64,000 bases of DNA. Source: an uncultured Carboxylicivirga sp. (GTDB taxonomy: Bacteria > Bacteroidota > Bacteroidia > Bacteroidales > Marinilabiliaceae). Numbering within the stretch: the first letter of the stretch is position 1; each line of letters opens with the position of its first letter. The notes beneath the pieces are model-generated. The model worked only from the letters and a program-made list of their open reading frames with translations. It was not told where the DNA came from and made no database searches. A program made the position numbers and the translations under genes. The stretch is from positions 2,666,001 to 2,730,000 of the forward strand of contig NZ_OY771430.1 of NCBI RefSeq assembly GCF_963674565.1, given 5' to 3'. This document shows, piece by piece, positions 8,074 through 16,575 of this stretch.

Positions 8074-8943
8074 ATGACAAACAAAAATTATAAAAACAGA
8101 AGGGTCACAGTTCTTGTTTTAATAGGCTGTTTTGCGCTTGTTACAAGTGCAATAGCTTTGTCAAAAGCAAGTAACTCAGAGCCGATAAGCAGTGATAATA
8201 GTAAGGTGATATCAAAAAATGGAGAAATGGAACATAAATCAAACATGCTTATAGAAGTTTGGTCGGACTACCTGTGCCCGTGGTGCTATATTGGGGAGTC
8301 CAACCTTGAAAATGCAATCAAAGAATCGGGTATTAACGCTAAAGTAGTTTATAAAAGCTTTCAGTCTAACCCTACATTAAAGGGTGCTTTTACAGTAAGT
8401 GAAATTGCTCAACAAAGCGGATTTTCATTGAAGCAGGCTCAGGAAAAATCCAAATATATTGAAAAAATGGCTCAGGCTTCCAATGTAGAATTGCATATGG
8501 ATAAAGTTATTATGGCTAATACCTTAGATGCGCACCGATTGGCATTTATGGCTAAACAAAAGGGATTTGGTAAGGAAGTATCGAAATGTCTTTTCGAAGC
8601 TTCATATCTGGAAGCAAAAAACATTGCTGATGAAAATGTTTTAGCCGATATAGGTTCAGAATTTGGAATTGAGCGAGAAGAGATGCTGGAGATGTTACGA
8701 ACAGACAAATTTAAAGAAGAGATTCAATATGAAATAAAAGAAGGACTTAACAATGGTTTACAGGGAGTTCCATATTTTGTTATCAATAAAAAATATTCAC
8801 TATCAGGAGCTCAACCTAAGGAAACTTTTATGGATACTTTTTCTGAAATAATAGAAAAGGATGGTTCATATACATCATTAATTAATAAAAGTGAGGCTGG
8901 ATACTCTTGTGATGAAAATGGGTGTCATGTTCCTCAAAAATAA
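8074..8943 (+). CDS. DsbA-family (FrnE-like) thiol oxidoreductase
   Basis: A 289-aa protein with an N-terminal membrane anchor or signal (residues 9-29, VTVLVLIGCFALVTSAIAL). The thioredoxin-fold DsbA domain starts at IEVWSDYLCPWCYIGE, whose CPWC active-site pair is C68/C71. The helical insertion (EIAQQSGFSLKQAQEKSKYIEKMAQ) and the cis-Pro region GVPYFVINKKYSLSGAQP are typical of FrnE-like DsbA and HCCA isomerase relatives. An extra C-terminal tail has YSCDENGCHV, a second CxxxxC pair. Family members are cytosolic in many species; the N-terminal extension makes this one exported or membrane-attached. It is followed after 26 bp by the nmrA-like gene, with which it forms a TetR-controlled unit. 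Confidence 0.85.
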   Translation: MTNKNYKNRRVTVLVLIGCFALVTSAIALSKASNSEPISSDNSKVISKNGEMEHKSNMLIEVWSDYLCPWCYIGESNLENAIKESGINAKVVYKSFQSNPTLKGAFTVSEIAQQSGFSLKQAQEKSKYIEKMAQASNVELHMDKVIMANTLDAHRLAFMAKQKGFGKEVSKCLFEASYLEAKNIADENVLADIGSEFGIEREEMLEMLRTDKFKEEIQYEIKEGLNNGLQGVPYFVINKKYSLSGAQPKETFMDTFSEIIEKDGSYTSLINKSEAGYSCDENGCHVPQK

Positions 8944-8969
8944 TTTTTCAAACAGTAAAAAATAATTTT

Positions 8970-9833
8970 ATGATACTAATAACAGGTGCAACAGGAAATT
9001 TAGGTTATCTAACCATAACAGAATTATTGAAATTAAAACCGGCTAAAGATATTGCGGTTTTAGTAAGAAAAGAAAGTGAAAAATCGAAAGCTCTAACCGC
9101 TCTTGGTGTAGATGTAAGAATCGGAGACTATAGCAATTACGATTCTTTATTGCAAGCCTTTGAGCAAATTGAAACGTTGTTTTTTGTTTCAACACACGAG
9201 GCTGCACAAAATTTAGCTGTGCATGGGAATGTGATTAAGGCTTCGATTAAAAGTGGTGTAAGAAGAATTGTTTATACCAGTACCCAAGGGGATAAGACGC
9301 AAAATACAGAATCGAGTTCCTCTGCTGATTTACATGCCTGGACAGAAAGTGAGATTAAGAATTCAGGCTTAAATTATACCATTCTTCGAAATGCTCCATA
9401 CATGGAATCATTACCGTTAATACTTGGTGAAAAAGTACTGGAAATAGGATTCTCCATGCCGGCAGGTGACGGAAAACTTTCATTCGCAGCAAGAACTGAT
9501 ATGGCTATTGCTTCAGCAAAGGTGTTGAATTCCGAAGGACACAACAATAAGACTTATGAATTTGGCGGAACTAAATCGTACGGATATAAGGAAATATTAG
9601 CGATTCTTTCAGATATTACAAACAAAGAACTTTCCTACATTTCACCAGAGCCAGAGATTTACAAGAAACAATGTGAAGATGCAGGAATTCCAGAACCATT
9701 TATTGCAGCAAATTTGGGATTTGCAACGCAAGTTAAAGATGGATATTTTGACCATCCAACACAGGATTTAGCTATAATATTAGGCAGAGAACCTGTTTCA
9801 GTTAAAACATTTTTAAAGAAAATCTACAAATAA
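8970..9833 (+). CDS. NmrA-like / NAD(P)H:quinone oxidoreductase type 2 (QorB-like) SDR
   Basis: A 287-aa cytosolic atypical short-chain dehydrogenase. MILITGATGNLGYLTI gives the nucleotide-binding GxxGxxG motif. VDVRIGDYSNYDSLLQAFEQIETLFFVST and RRIVYTSTQG are typical of the NmrA/QorB group, which reduces quinones or senses NAD(P). I start at the ATG at 8970; an earlier in-frame ATG at 8922 lies inside the upstream gene and would add residues before the conserved strand. It is probably co-transcribed with the dsbA-like gene 26 bp upstream, under the divergent TetR. Substrate is not shown by the sequence. Confidence 0.85.
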   Translation: MILITGATGNLGYLTITELLKLKPAKDIAVLVRKESEKSKALTALGVDVRIGDYSNYDSLLQAFEQIETLFFVSTHEAAQNLAVHGNVIKASIKSGVRRIVYTSTQGDKTQNTESSSSADLHAWTESEIKNSGLNYTILRNAPYMESLPLILGEKVLEIGFSMPAGDGKLSFAARTDMAIASAKVLNSEGHNNKTYEFGGTKSYGYKEILAILSDITNKELSYISPEPEIYKKQCEDAGIPEPFIAANLGFATQVKDGYFDHPTQDLAIILGREPVSVKTFLKKIYK

Positions 9834-9873
9834 TGAATGATTTTGCTCTGTGATAGAAGATAGAATATTGATA

Positions 9874-10297
9874 TTTACCACCTCCACAATATATCTTCAT
9901 AACTCTCAGTGCATTTTACCGGTAAAACATACTATTGTATCAGATAAAACATGCAATATTGGGTGAGATAACTAAAGATTAATCAATTATAGTAATAATC
10001 ACCCGTTGATACCTTGTTAATGAAGGGCTCCCCGAATCGGAAACCTCACATATCATATGAATAGTTTCACCAGGTTGTGCATTATCCGGCACAGTAATTT
10101 TTGCTTTTGCTGAATCGAAATCCTCTGTGGCTTTTCCTACATAGGTACCTGCCTCATAATAATGCCACCATCTAAAGTGTAGCTTATCTCCATCAGGATC
10201 TTCTGACCCGGAAGCATCCAACTTTATTGTAGATCCTGCTTTGGCTTTGATCTTCAATGGTGTCTTTTTTAAACCAATCACCGGATGATGATTGGCC
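9874..10297. repeat. Direct repeat, right copy (~424 bp)
   Basis: Matches 3928-4354 in the same orientation. It includes the last ~105 codons of the DUF1593 gene, its stop and about 105 bp of downstream DNA with the end of the 21-bp repeat array and the TTTTACCGGTAAAA palindrome. Similarity stops inside the DUF1593 reading frame, which continues intact here, so this is the parental copy. Confidence 0.85.
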
Positions 10298-11421
10298 GAT
10301 GCATAATCTTTTACACACCATTCGGCCCGTGCAGCAAAATCGTTCTGTATGGCAGGCAACCATCGCCAAATAGGTTTGAAGTATTCTGTTCTCATGATCA
10401 CTTCATCCGCTTGATTCCAGTTCTCCATCATTTTCGACCAGCTATTATGAATACTTATCTGTCCGTCAGCATGTTTATAACCGGCGCCAGGTAATGGATC
10501 CATCCAAACATTGTTGCGTACCGGCACATATCGGCCACCCCATCCACCATAACCAGGGTTCTCCATATTGCGAAGTCCGGTGGGAATACTGTGTAAAAAA
10601 GATGGCGTATCACCTTCAGCATTGAACGCTCCTGCATTATTTTCATAAATAGAGCATAAAGGACCATGATTAGTCAGGATATTTTTCTTCATCCAGTCAG
10701 TCTCAAAATAACTTTTCACTTCACTGGGCAAAACTTTGGGCCATATATAAGCCATACAATCAAACTGATCAGAAATGATTGTAGGAATATTGAATTTTTC
10801 CCAGTTAGGTCGGATATAATCCTGATAGGTCTGATCTTGTTCCCAGATTAAAAAAAGTCGCATTTTGGCAGCCGCTTCTTCCATCCTTTCAGGATAATCT
10901 TCCTGAATGATTTTTAATGCACACGATATCGTATTACAACCACCCCAGGCCTGCAACCATACTGGACGATCATCAGTTTTATCCAGTAAAACCTTTGCAA
11001 TCAGTTCGGCACCTTCAGTTCTTATATCATCCTCTCCAACACTTTCTATATTACCAACCTTCCACCTACTCAACAAGTAATCAGGAGAAGGATAATCAGG
11101 TGAATGCAGCCTCAGGTTATCGTAAACCTCTCCATACAATTCGATATATTCTTTTACCCATTCAACAGGATGAAATGCATTCCATCCTTGTCCTCCAACC
11201 CAATGAAACTGAGAACTGCTATTGATGATCCCTTCAACATCAAATTCATTGCAAGTTAATAAAAAACGCACCATCGATGCCCTGTCATCGGCTTCACCGT
11301 CGGTAGTCACAATCACTCTTGGCCGATTATTTCTTATTCTTTTTTTCTTAGCAAATGATTCTGACACTAGCGATACAATTAGTAAGGCCAGACACAAAAC
11401 AACTATCCTCTTTAGCATCAT
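9979..11421 (-). CDS. DUF1593 (Sde182-like, nucleoside-hydrolase-fold) exported protein
   Basis: A 480-aa exported protein. The signal peptide (about residues 1-24) ends before KKKRIRNNRPRVIVTTDGEADDRASMVRFLL, whose DGEADD resembles the Asp-rich Ca site of nucleoside hydrolases. IINSSSQFHWVGGQGWNAF and LQAWGGCNTISCAL are DUF1593 signatures. Residues about 376-480 form the Sde182 C-terminal PKD-like domain (DASGSEDPDGDKLHFRWW). Family members are associated with plant-polysaccharide degradation; their reaction is undefined. A strong terminator at 11589-11623 separates it from the GH2 gene upstream, so it is either separately transcribed or reached by read-through. Its last ~103 residues are duplicated at 4034-4354. 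Confidence 0.85.
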   Translation of the reverse strand: MMLKRIVVLCLALLIVSLVSESFAKKKRIRNNRPRVIVTTDGEADDRASMVRFLLTCNEFDVEGIINSSSQFHWVGGQGWNAFHPVEWVKEYIELYGEVYDNLRLHSPDYPSPDYLLSRWKVGNIESVGEDDIRTEGAELIAKVLLDKTDDRPVWLQAWGGCNTISCALKIIQEDYPERMEEAAAKMRLFLIWEQDQTYQDYIRPNWEKFNIPTIISDQFDCMAYIWPKVLPSEVKSYFETDWMKKNILTNHGPLCSIYENNAGAFNAEGDTPSFLHSIPTGLRNMENPGYGGWGGRYVPVRNNVWMDPLPGAGYKHADGQISIHNSWSKMMENWNQADEVIMRTEYFKPIWRWLPAIQNDFAARAEWCVKDYASANHHPVIGLKKTPLKIKAKAGSTIKLDASGSEDPDGDKLHFRWWHYYEAGTYVGKATEDFDSAKAKITVPDNAQPGETIHMICEVSDSGSPSLTRYQRVIITIID

Positions 11422-11524
11422 TTTTCCGGAACTATTTTTTCAATTACAAAACAGATAGATTATGCCTTAGAAATTCTATTTAAAACATTCTATGGTTATC
11501 TGTTTATCTACATTTATGCAATTT

Positions 11525-11532
11525 CAAAGTTA
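11525..11532 (-). promoter_or_regulatory. Possible -7 box for the DUF1593 gene
   Basis: On the minus strand TAACTTTG matches TAnnTTTG and lies about 105 bp upstream of the ATG, after the upstream operon's terminator. No good -33 element is found at the expected distance, so this is tentative. Confidence 0.35.
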
Positions 11533-11588
11533 GTATAGTTACACTTCAGGGAGCATCTCTATTTCGTCAATTAACAATAGTAAAATGA

Positions 11589-11623
11589 ACAGGATCTGAT
11601 ATTGTAAAAAATACAGATCCTGT
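11589..11623 (-). terminator. Terminator of the GH5-GH39-GH43-GH2 operon
   Basis: A perfect 10-bp stem (ACAGGATCTG at 11589-11598, CAGATCCTGT at 11614-11623) with a 15-nt loop lies 12 bp past the GH2 stop codon. It is not followed by a long T run on the minus strand. Confidence 0.7.
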
Positions 11624-11634
11624 CAAAAATTCAA

Positions 11635-13443
11635 TTATTTACTCTCATAATATTTTTGCAGCACATAAAAGGCCTTTTTCTTCTGTCCTTTTTCAGAGAT
11701 TAAACCTTTACGGTTCCATCCATCCTGAACACCCTGCAACTGACGCAGTGGTGACATAAAATCAACCAAAATCCAGGGGGCCATACCAGCTAATCCGTCA
11801 ATTTTATCAAACATATCAATGCTTTCGATATACAAATATTCCTGAAACTCTTCGCTCCAGCGGGTTAGACTGTCACCATGAAATCCCTGAATAGCACCAC
11901 CGCCAAATTCACTAACGATAACCGGTTTCTCCTGCCCCATTTTAAATGATTTATTTCGGCATTCATCCGGATTACCTCCATACCATCCCAGGTATTCATT
12001 AAAACTTATAACATCCAGCTTATCCATAATCGGATCGTTATAGGTATAAACACTATCAGGATGGCCATCCAGCTCCTGATCCTTCTTGCAAGCAGCAGAA
12101 AGCAAACGGGTATCATCAATGGTACGGATATAATCTGCCAGTTCTCCCAGGAAGGCATTACGATCAGGTATGGGTGCTGTTTCATTGGCTATTGACCAAA
12201 TAATTGAACTGGCACGGTTATAATCACGATTGATCAACTCGGTATATTGCTTTTTTGCTTTCTTCAACACTTCGGGGTTATTCCACTGAATACCCCAATA
12301 AAGTGGTAACTCTTCCCAAAGTAAAATCCCTTTTTTATCTGCCAGTCGAACAATATTCTCCTGATGCGGGTAATGTGCGAGGCGTATAAAATTACATCCT
12401 AATTCCTGTGCCCAGTTCAAAACCAATTCAGCATCTTCAACAGAATTGGCCCGGTCTTTACGAAGTGGATTTTCATCGTGGAGGCAAATACCTTTCAGAA
12501 ACACAGGATTTCCATTCAAAAGAATTTGTTTCCCTTTTGTTTCAATGGTTCTGAAACCGATTTCATCAGCTACCTTATCATTGCCTGCTTCAACAATTAC
12601 TTTGTATAGTTTTGGATTTTCGGGTGACCATAATTCCAGTTTCTTCACATCTACCGAGAAGTTAGTATCTCCTTGTTTGTTTACATTTATCTCGTGATTG
12701 ACATTTAACTCAGGAATAATAATACGTGCCTTTTCAGGTATCACATCACCGGCTATCTGCAGTTTACCATTAATTCGTTTTGTCTTTGACTTGAGTGTTT
12801 CCTTGTCAAGCGATATGAAATAATTATTGATAAAAGTTTCCGGCACTTCAATAAGTTTAACATCACGCGTAATGCCCCCATGGTTGAACCAGTCTGATAC
12901 TTCGGCAGGAATAAAATCAGGTCTGCGGCTTGCATTAACACCAATAATTAAAAAGTTACCGGTCTCCTTCACTAAATCGGTAACTTCGAAACTAAAAGGT
13001 GTGAAGCCTCCTTCGTGTTTTCCCAGTTCTTTACCGTTAAAAGTAACTGTTGTTATATAGTTGGCAGCACCAACATTAACAAAATAGCGTTTGTTTTTCG
13101 AAAGATCCGGCATGTCAAACATTCTCCGATACCAGATATTTCCTTCAAAATAAGTCAACACAGGCTCCTGAATATTCCAGCTACCGGGTACCCATAAAGT
13201 CTGGGCCTTATCAAAACTATACTCTACCCGATCTGTTTTTTCTTTGGCAACCGCATTGCGATAAACAGCCATGCCGCCCATGCCGCCCGTTTTAAAAGGA
13301 TCTAACACATACTCCCATTTACCATTCAGATTGGTAAAATCTCTGTTTTGAGTATTTGTGATAAAGATTTTCTGGGCTTTTGCTGATATCAGTGCAAAAA
13401 CTATCAACAATAGCAACAGAACTATTTGTTTTCTTCTAATCAT
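11635..13443 (-). CDS. GH2 beta-glucuronidase-like glycoside hydrolase
   Basis: A 602-aa exported GH2 enzyme (signal peptide LLLLLIVFALISAKA). The domain order is sugar-binding (NLNGKWEYVLDPF, VPGSWNIQEP, VNASRRPDFIP), immunoglobulin-like, then TIM barrel (FIRLAHYPHQENIVRLADKKGILLWEELPLYWG). The acid/base is E421 in SIANETAP and the nucleophile is E512 in VSEFGGGA. Length and motifs fit the compact beta-glucuronidase-type GH2 enzymes rather than large beta-galactosidases; the specificity is a guess. It is the last gene of the minus-strand glycan operon and starts 17 bp after the GH43 stop. Confidence 0.85.
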   Translation of the reverse strand: MIRRKQIVLLLLLIVFALISAKAQKIFITNTQNRDFTNLNGKWEYVLDPFKTGGMGGMAVYRNAVAKEKTDRVEYSFDKAQTLWVPGSWNIQEPVLTYFEGNIWYRRMFDMPDLSKNKRYFVNVGAANYITTVTFNGKELGKHEGGFTPFSFEVTDLVKETGNFLIIGVNASRRPDFIPAEVSDWFNHGGITRDVKLIEVPETFINNYFISLDKETLKSKTKRINGKLQIAGDVIPEKARIIIPELNVNHEINVNKQGDTNFSVDVKKLELWSPENPKLYKVIVEAGNDKVADEIGFRTIETKGKQILLNGNPVFLKGICLHDENPLRKDRANSVEDAELVLNWAQELGCNFIRLAHYPHQENIVRLADKKGILLWEELPLYWGIQWNNPEVLKKAKKQYTELINRDYNRASSIIWSIANETAPIPDRNAFLGELADYIRTIDDTRLLSAACKKDQELDGHPDSVYTYNDPIMDKLDVISFNEYLGWYGGNPDECRNKSFKMGQEKPVIVSEFGGGAIQGFHGDSLTRWSEEFQEYLYIESIDMFDKIDGLAGMAPWILVDFMSPLRQLQGVQDGWNRKGLISEKGQKKKAFYVLQKYYESK

Positions 13444-13460
13444 AACGATACTTGTTTTGC

Positions 13461-14972
13461 TTATTTTAATGGTTGATATTCAAAATTCTTAAAAATTACC
13501 TTTCCTTCACCCATAGAACATAAACCTATTCGCAAACTCATAAATCCACTTAACACATTGTGATGATAGGCTTCTGAATTAAAGGAATTTTCAATTTTTA
13601 TCCAGTTCTTTCCATCAGTACAGTAAAACATATCTACAGTATGTTCATAGTTTTTCAATCTTAAATATACTTTTCGATTTAAAACATTGGGTTCTGTAAC
13701 AAACTGCCATCCCCGTAAATTAGCTAATACATTTTCCTTATCAGCCAAAATTCCTGAAAATGCCCTTTCATTATAAAACAAGACCAAACCACCGATTGCC
13801 TCACCTACTAATTCCATTTCCACCTGTGCAATATATGAATGATCTTCAGGGATACATAACATTGGTGAACAAGCCGCAACATTATCACTTTTACCAGTGA
13901 TTATTACACTATTGTTTTTCACCTCATACCTGTCAGGATTACCTTCTTTAAAAAACTTCCAGGATGGATTCAGTTTATTGCCAGAAAAGTTATCTGACAA
14001 AGAGAATGCATCCTTACTTTTCTTTCCTTTTGGCTTCTTTACCGGAGTTTCAACCGTATATCCTTCAGGTATTTTATACCAGCCATCAGCAGTCCATTCG
14101 ATGGGTGAAAGCATCGTTTGGCGCCCCATATTGTAATATCCGTTTTCGTAACCATGTAGTACCATCCACCAATCACCATAGGCATCCTCAAAAGGAGTGG
14201 AATGCCCTAATGACCACCACCTCTCATCTTTACTTTGTGTTCGTAATACAGGATTGTAAGGAGAATTCTCCCAGGGCCCCAAAGGTGATTTAGAACGAGC
14301 TGAAACTACCATATGTCCTGTTGCGGGACCAGCTGTTCCTCCTTCAGCAACCGTGAGGTAATAGTATTCTCCCCTTTTAAATAACTTAGGACCTTCCATA
14401 CAAAAACACTCGATAGACCATTCTCTTGGAATTTCCCAACCTCCATAACTATGAACTACCGGACCATCTATGGTTAAACCATCGCGGGTTAAGGGTACAT
14501 AACTGCCACTGCTAAAATACAGGTATCTGTTACCTTCATCATCCACCACATGGCCGGGATCAATCATGGTTATATCCAATTCAACCGGATCGCTCCAGGG
14601 TCCTTCAATCTGATCGGCCCAAATAACATAATTAGTATTGGAAGCCGGAAAATAGATATAGTATTTATCATCATATTTTACCAGATCGGGAGCCCAAACC
14701 GATCCAACATATTTCTGAAGGCTATTGACCACAGGGGTCCAGTTATTTAAATCAGTGGAATGCCAGATTAACAATCCCGGATAATATTCAAAAGAGGAAT
14801 GGACCATATAATAGTCTTCTCCATCAACCAGAATACTGGGATCGGGGTAATCACCTGCAAAAATGGGATTTGTATATTGATTATCTGATTGACTCTTATT
14901 CTGTGCATCTGTTATAGAAACCCAACACAGCAACTGAATAATCAGCAATAACTTACTAAAACTCTTAATCAT
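13461..14972 (-). CDS. GH43 beta-xylosidase/alpha-L-arabinofuranosidase-type enzyme
   Basis: A 503-aa exported GH43 enzyme; the signal peptide ends at about residue 23 (ITDAQ). The propeller carries the catalytic triad: base D44 in YPDPS, the pKa-modulating Asp in TMIDPGH, and the acid Glu in FCMEGPKLF. Residues about 320-503 form a C-terminal beta-sandwich (DNFSGNKLNPSWKFFKEGN...RIGLCSMGEGKVIFKNFEY) as in bidomain beta-xylosidases. It should release xylose or arabinose from oligosaccharides in the periplasm. It lies between the GH39 and GH2 genes, 3 bp after the GH39 stop, so the operon is tightly coupled. Confidence 0.87.
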   Translation of the reverse strand: MIKSFSKLLLIIQLLCWVSITDAQNKSQSDNQYTNPIFAGDYPDPSILVDGEDYYMVHSSFEYYPGLLIWHSTDLNNWTPVVNSLQKYVGSVWAPDLVKYDDKYYIYFPASNTNYVIWADQIEGPWSDPVELDITMIDPGHVVDDEGNRYLYFSSGSYVPLTRDGLTIDGPVVHSYGGWEIPREWSIECFCMEGPKLFKRGEYYYLTVAEGGTAGPATGHMVVSARSKSPLGPWENSPYNPVLRTQSKDERWWSLGHSTPFEDAYGDWWMVLHGYENGYYNMGRQTMLSPIEWTADGWYKIPEGYTVETPVKKPKGKKSKDAFSLSDNFSGNKLNPSWKFFKEGNPDRYEVKNNSVIITGKSDNVAACSPMLCIPEDHSYIAQVEMELVGEAIGGLVLFYNERAFSGILADKENVLANLRGWQFVTEPNVLNRKVYLRLKNYEHTVDMFYCTDGKNWIKIENSFNSEAYHHNVLSGFMSLRIGLCSMGEGKVIFKNFEYQPLK

Positions 14973-14975
14973 TGT

Positions 14976-16553
14976 TTACAACTTTTTTAATGTAATCAGA
15001 TAAACATCATTTTCGCGTAATGGGAATGTTTTATCCCATTTCCCTTTTGAATCAATTTTAATCAATTCGCTTTGCACTGGTTTTCCGTCACTATTTCGTT
15101 TTAAAAACTCAACCTGACGTTTGGTTAGTTGATCTGGTCGGTTTAGCTGAGCATATAAAGTGTATGGGTCGTTATTCAAATAACCAACTAAGAACACTTC
15201 CAACTCATAGTTTCCTTCCTCAACACCCTCAATTTTAACACTTACCTCACCTTTCTCTTTCGAAGGCAAATCCTTTATGTAATATTGCTGATTATTGATA
15301 GAGTCATCGGGCAAAGTATAGGTGTAATCCCAAAAAAGTAACTGAATATCTCCCTTATTATTCTTACAGGCCCATGATGCTTTATCCTTATTTGTCAATT
15401 CAACATCGCCCAATTGATTTAAGAAAGAATAAGCATGATATGCTGGCTTTTTTATACCCTGAGTATTCATCAACCCAAATCCACCATGAAAGGGAGTAAA
15501 GCGTGGTCCGGCTTCTTCAAAAATATCGGTGAATACCCAGTACGACATTGAATTGGCAGCATCTCCAATCTGTTTTAATTTATTCAGGATATAAGCAGCC
15601 TGATGGTAACTATCGTGTATCGGATCGGCCGGTGTATATGACGAACTCCACTCGGTATAATGCAATTCAAGATCAGGCCTGGTTGACTCAGTAATTTGTT
15701 TTCGGGAGGTTATTACCTCATTGCTTACTGCCCATTCATCAGGGTTAAGAATAGTTCCTGTTGTTCCAAATTCGTCGAGATAACCTTGCTGAACTCCATA
15801 AGCATGCGTACTGATAAAATCAATTGGCACCCTGTTTTTCTCACAAAATTCAATGGTTTCAGGAACCCAGGCAGCACCCGCTGTTGCCGGCCCTCCAACC
15901 ATATAGTGAGGATTAACCGCTTTAACTCCATTTACCGCATATTTATAAAGCTTGAAATATTCTTCCTGTGTTCCGGTCCAGAATCCCGGTGACAGATTGG
16001 GTTCGTTCCAAACTTCAAAATACCAGGTAGCAACCTCTTCTTCACCATAACGATCGGTAAAATGTTGCACCAGGTTCCGAATCAGATCTTCCCATTTTCC
16101 ATAATCCCAGGGTGGAGTTACATTACCATTCCACCAAAAAATAGTTTGATCACCACTAGCCAGAGCTTTTGGCATAAATCCCAGCTCTACAAAAGGCTTC
16201 ATACCAATTTCAAGGATATAATCGTACAACACATCAACATATTGATAGTTATAAACCGGATTACCCTCCCTGTCAATCTTGTATATACCCATATCATCAG
16301 TTAACAAACCATGCATGCGGATATACTTAAAATCGCAGTCTTTTTTAGCAATACGAAGTTGCTGCTGCCAGTCAGCTCTTAATCCTTCATTGGCTCTGCC
16401 GGCACCAATGCATTCTTTAAACATAGTATTTAACGGACCTCTTTCGTTGTTAATATCAACAGCTATCAACCTGTTCATCTTACCCGATTGAGCAATACTA
16501 TCCGGAATCAGAAGTAGTAGGATAAAAAATAAAGTAATTGTGGATTTTTTCAT
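14976..16553 (-). CDS. GH39 beta-xylosidase-type glycoside hydrolase
   Basis: A 525-aa exported enzyme (signal peptide 1-21, ILLLLIPDSIAQ) of family GH39. KYIRMHGLLTDDMGIY is the conserved start of the barrel. The acid/base is E184 in FEVWNEPNLSPGFW and the nucleophile is E301 in LHYTEWSSSY. FTDIFEEAGPRFTPFHGGFGLMNTQG is another family signature. A C-terminal beta-sandwich (about residues 410-525) is present. GH39 members are mostly beta-xylosidases, some alpha-L-iduronidases. It sits 22 bp after the BACON-GH5 gene and probably processes the oligosaccharides that the GH5 enzyme makes (inference). Confidence 0.9.
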   Translation of the reverse strand: MKKSTITLFFILLLLIPDSIAQSGKMNRLIAVDINNERGPLNTMFKECIGAGRANEGLRADWQQQLRIAKKDCDFKYIRMHGLLTDDMGIYKIDREGNPVYNYQYVDVLYDYILEIGMKPFVELGFMPKALASGDQTIFWWNGNVTPPWDYGKWEDLIRNLVQHFTDRYGEEEVATWYFEVWNEPNLSPGFWTGTQEEYFKLYKYAVNGVKAVNPHYMVGGPATAGAAWVPETIEFCEKNRVPIDFISTHAYGVQQGYLDEFGTTGTILNPDEWAVSNEVITSRKQITESTRPDLELHYTEWSSSYTPADPIHDSYHQAAYILNKLKQIGDAANSMSYWVFTDIFEEAGPRFTPFHGGFGLMNTQGIKKPAYHAYSFLNQLGDVELTNKDKASWACKNNKGDIQLLFWDYTYTLPDDSINNQQYYIKDLPSKEKGEVSVKIEGVEEGNYELEVFLVGYLNNDPYTLYAQLNRPDQLTKRQVEFLKRNSDGKPVQSELIKIDSKGKWDKTFPLRENDVYLITLKKL

Positions 16554-16575
16554 TGATGAATATTTTTAATGTAGT

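Noticed and set aside
10285..11458. Several 60-100-codon plus-strand frames
   Set aside because: Antisense to the DUF1593 gene, no family resemblance, no ribosome binding sites.
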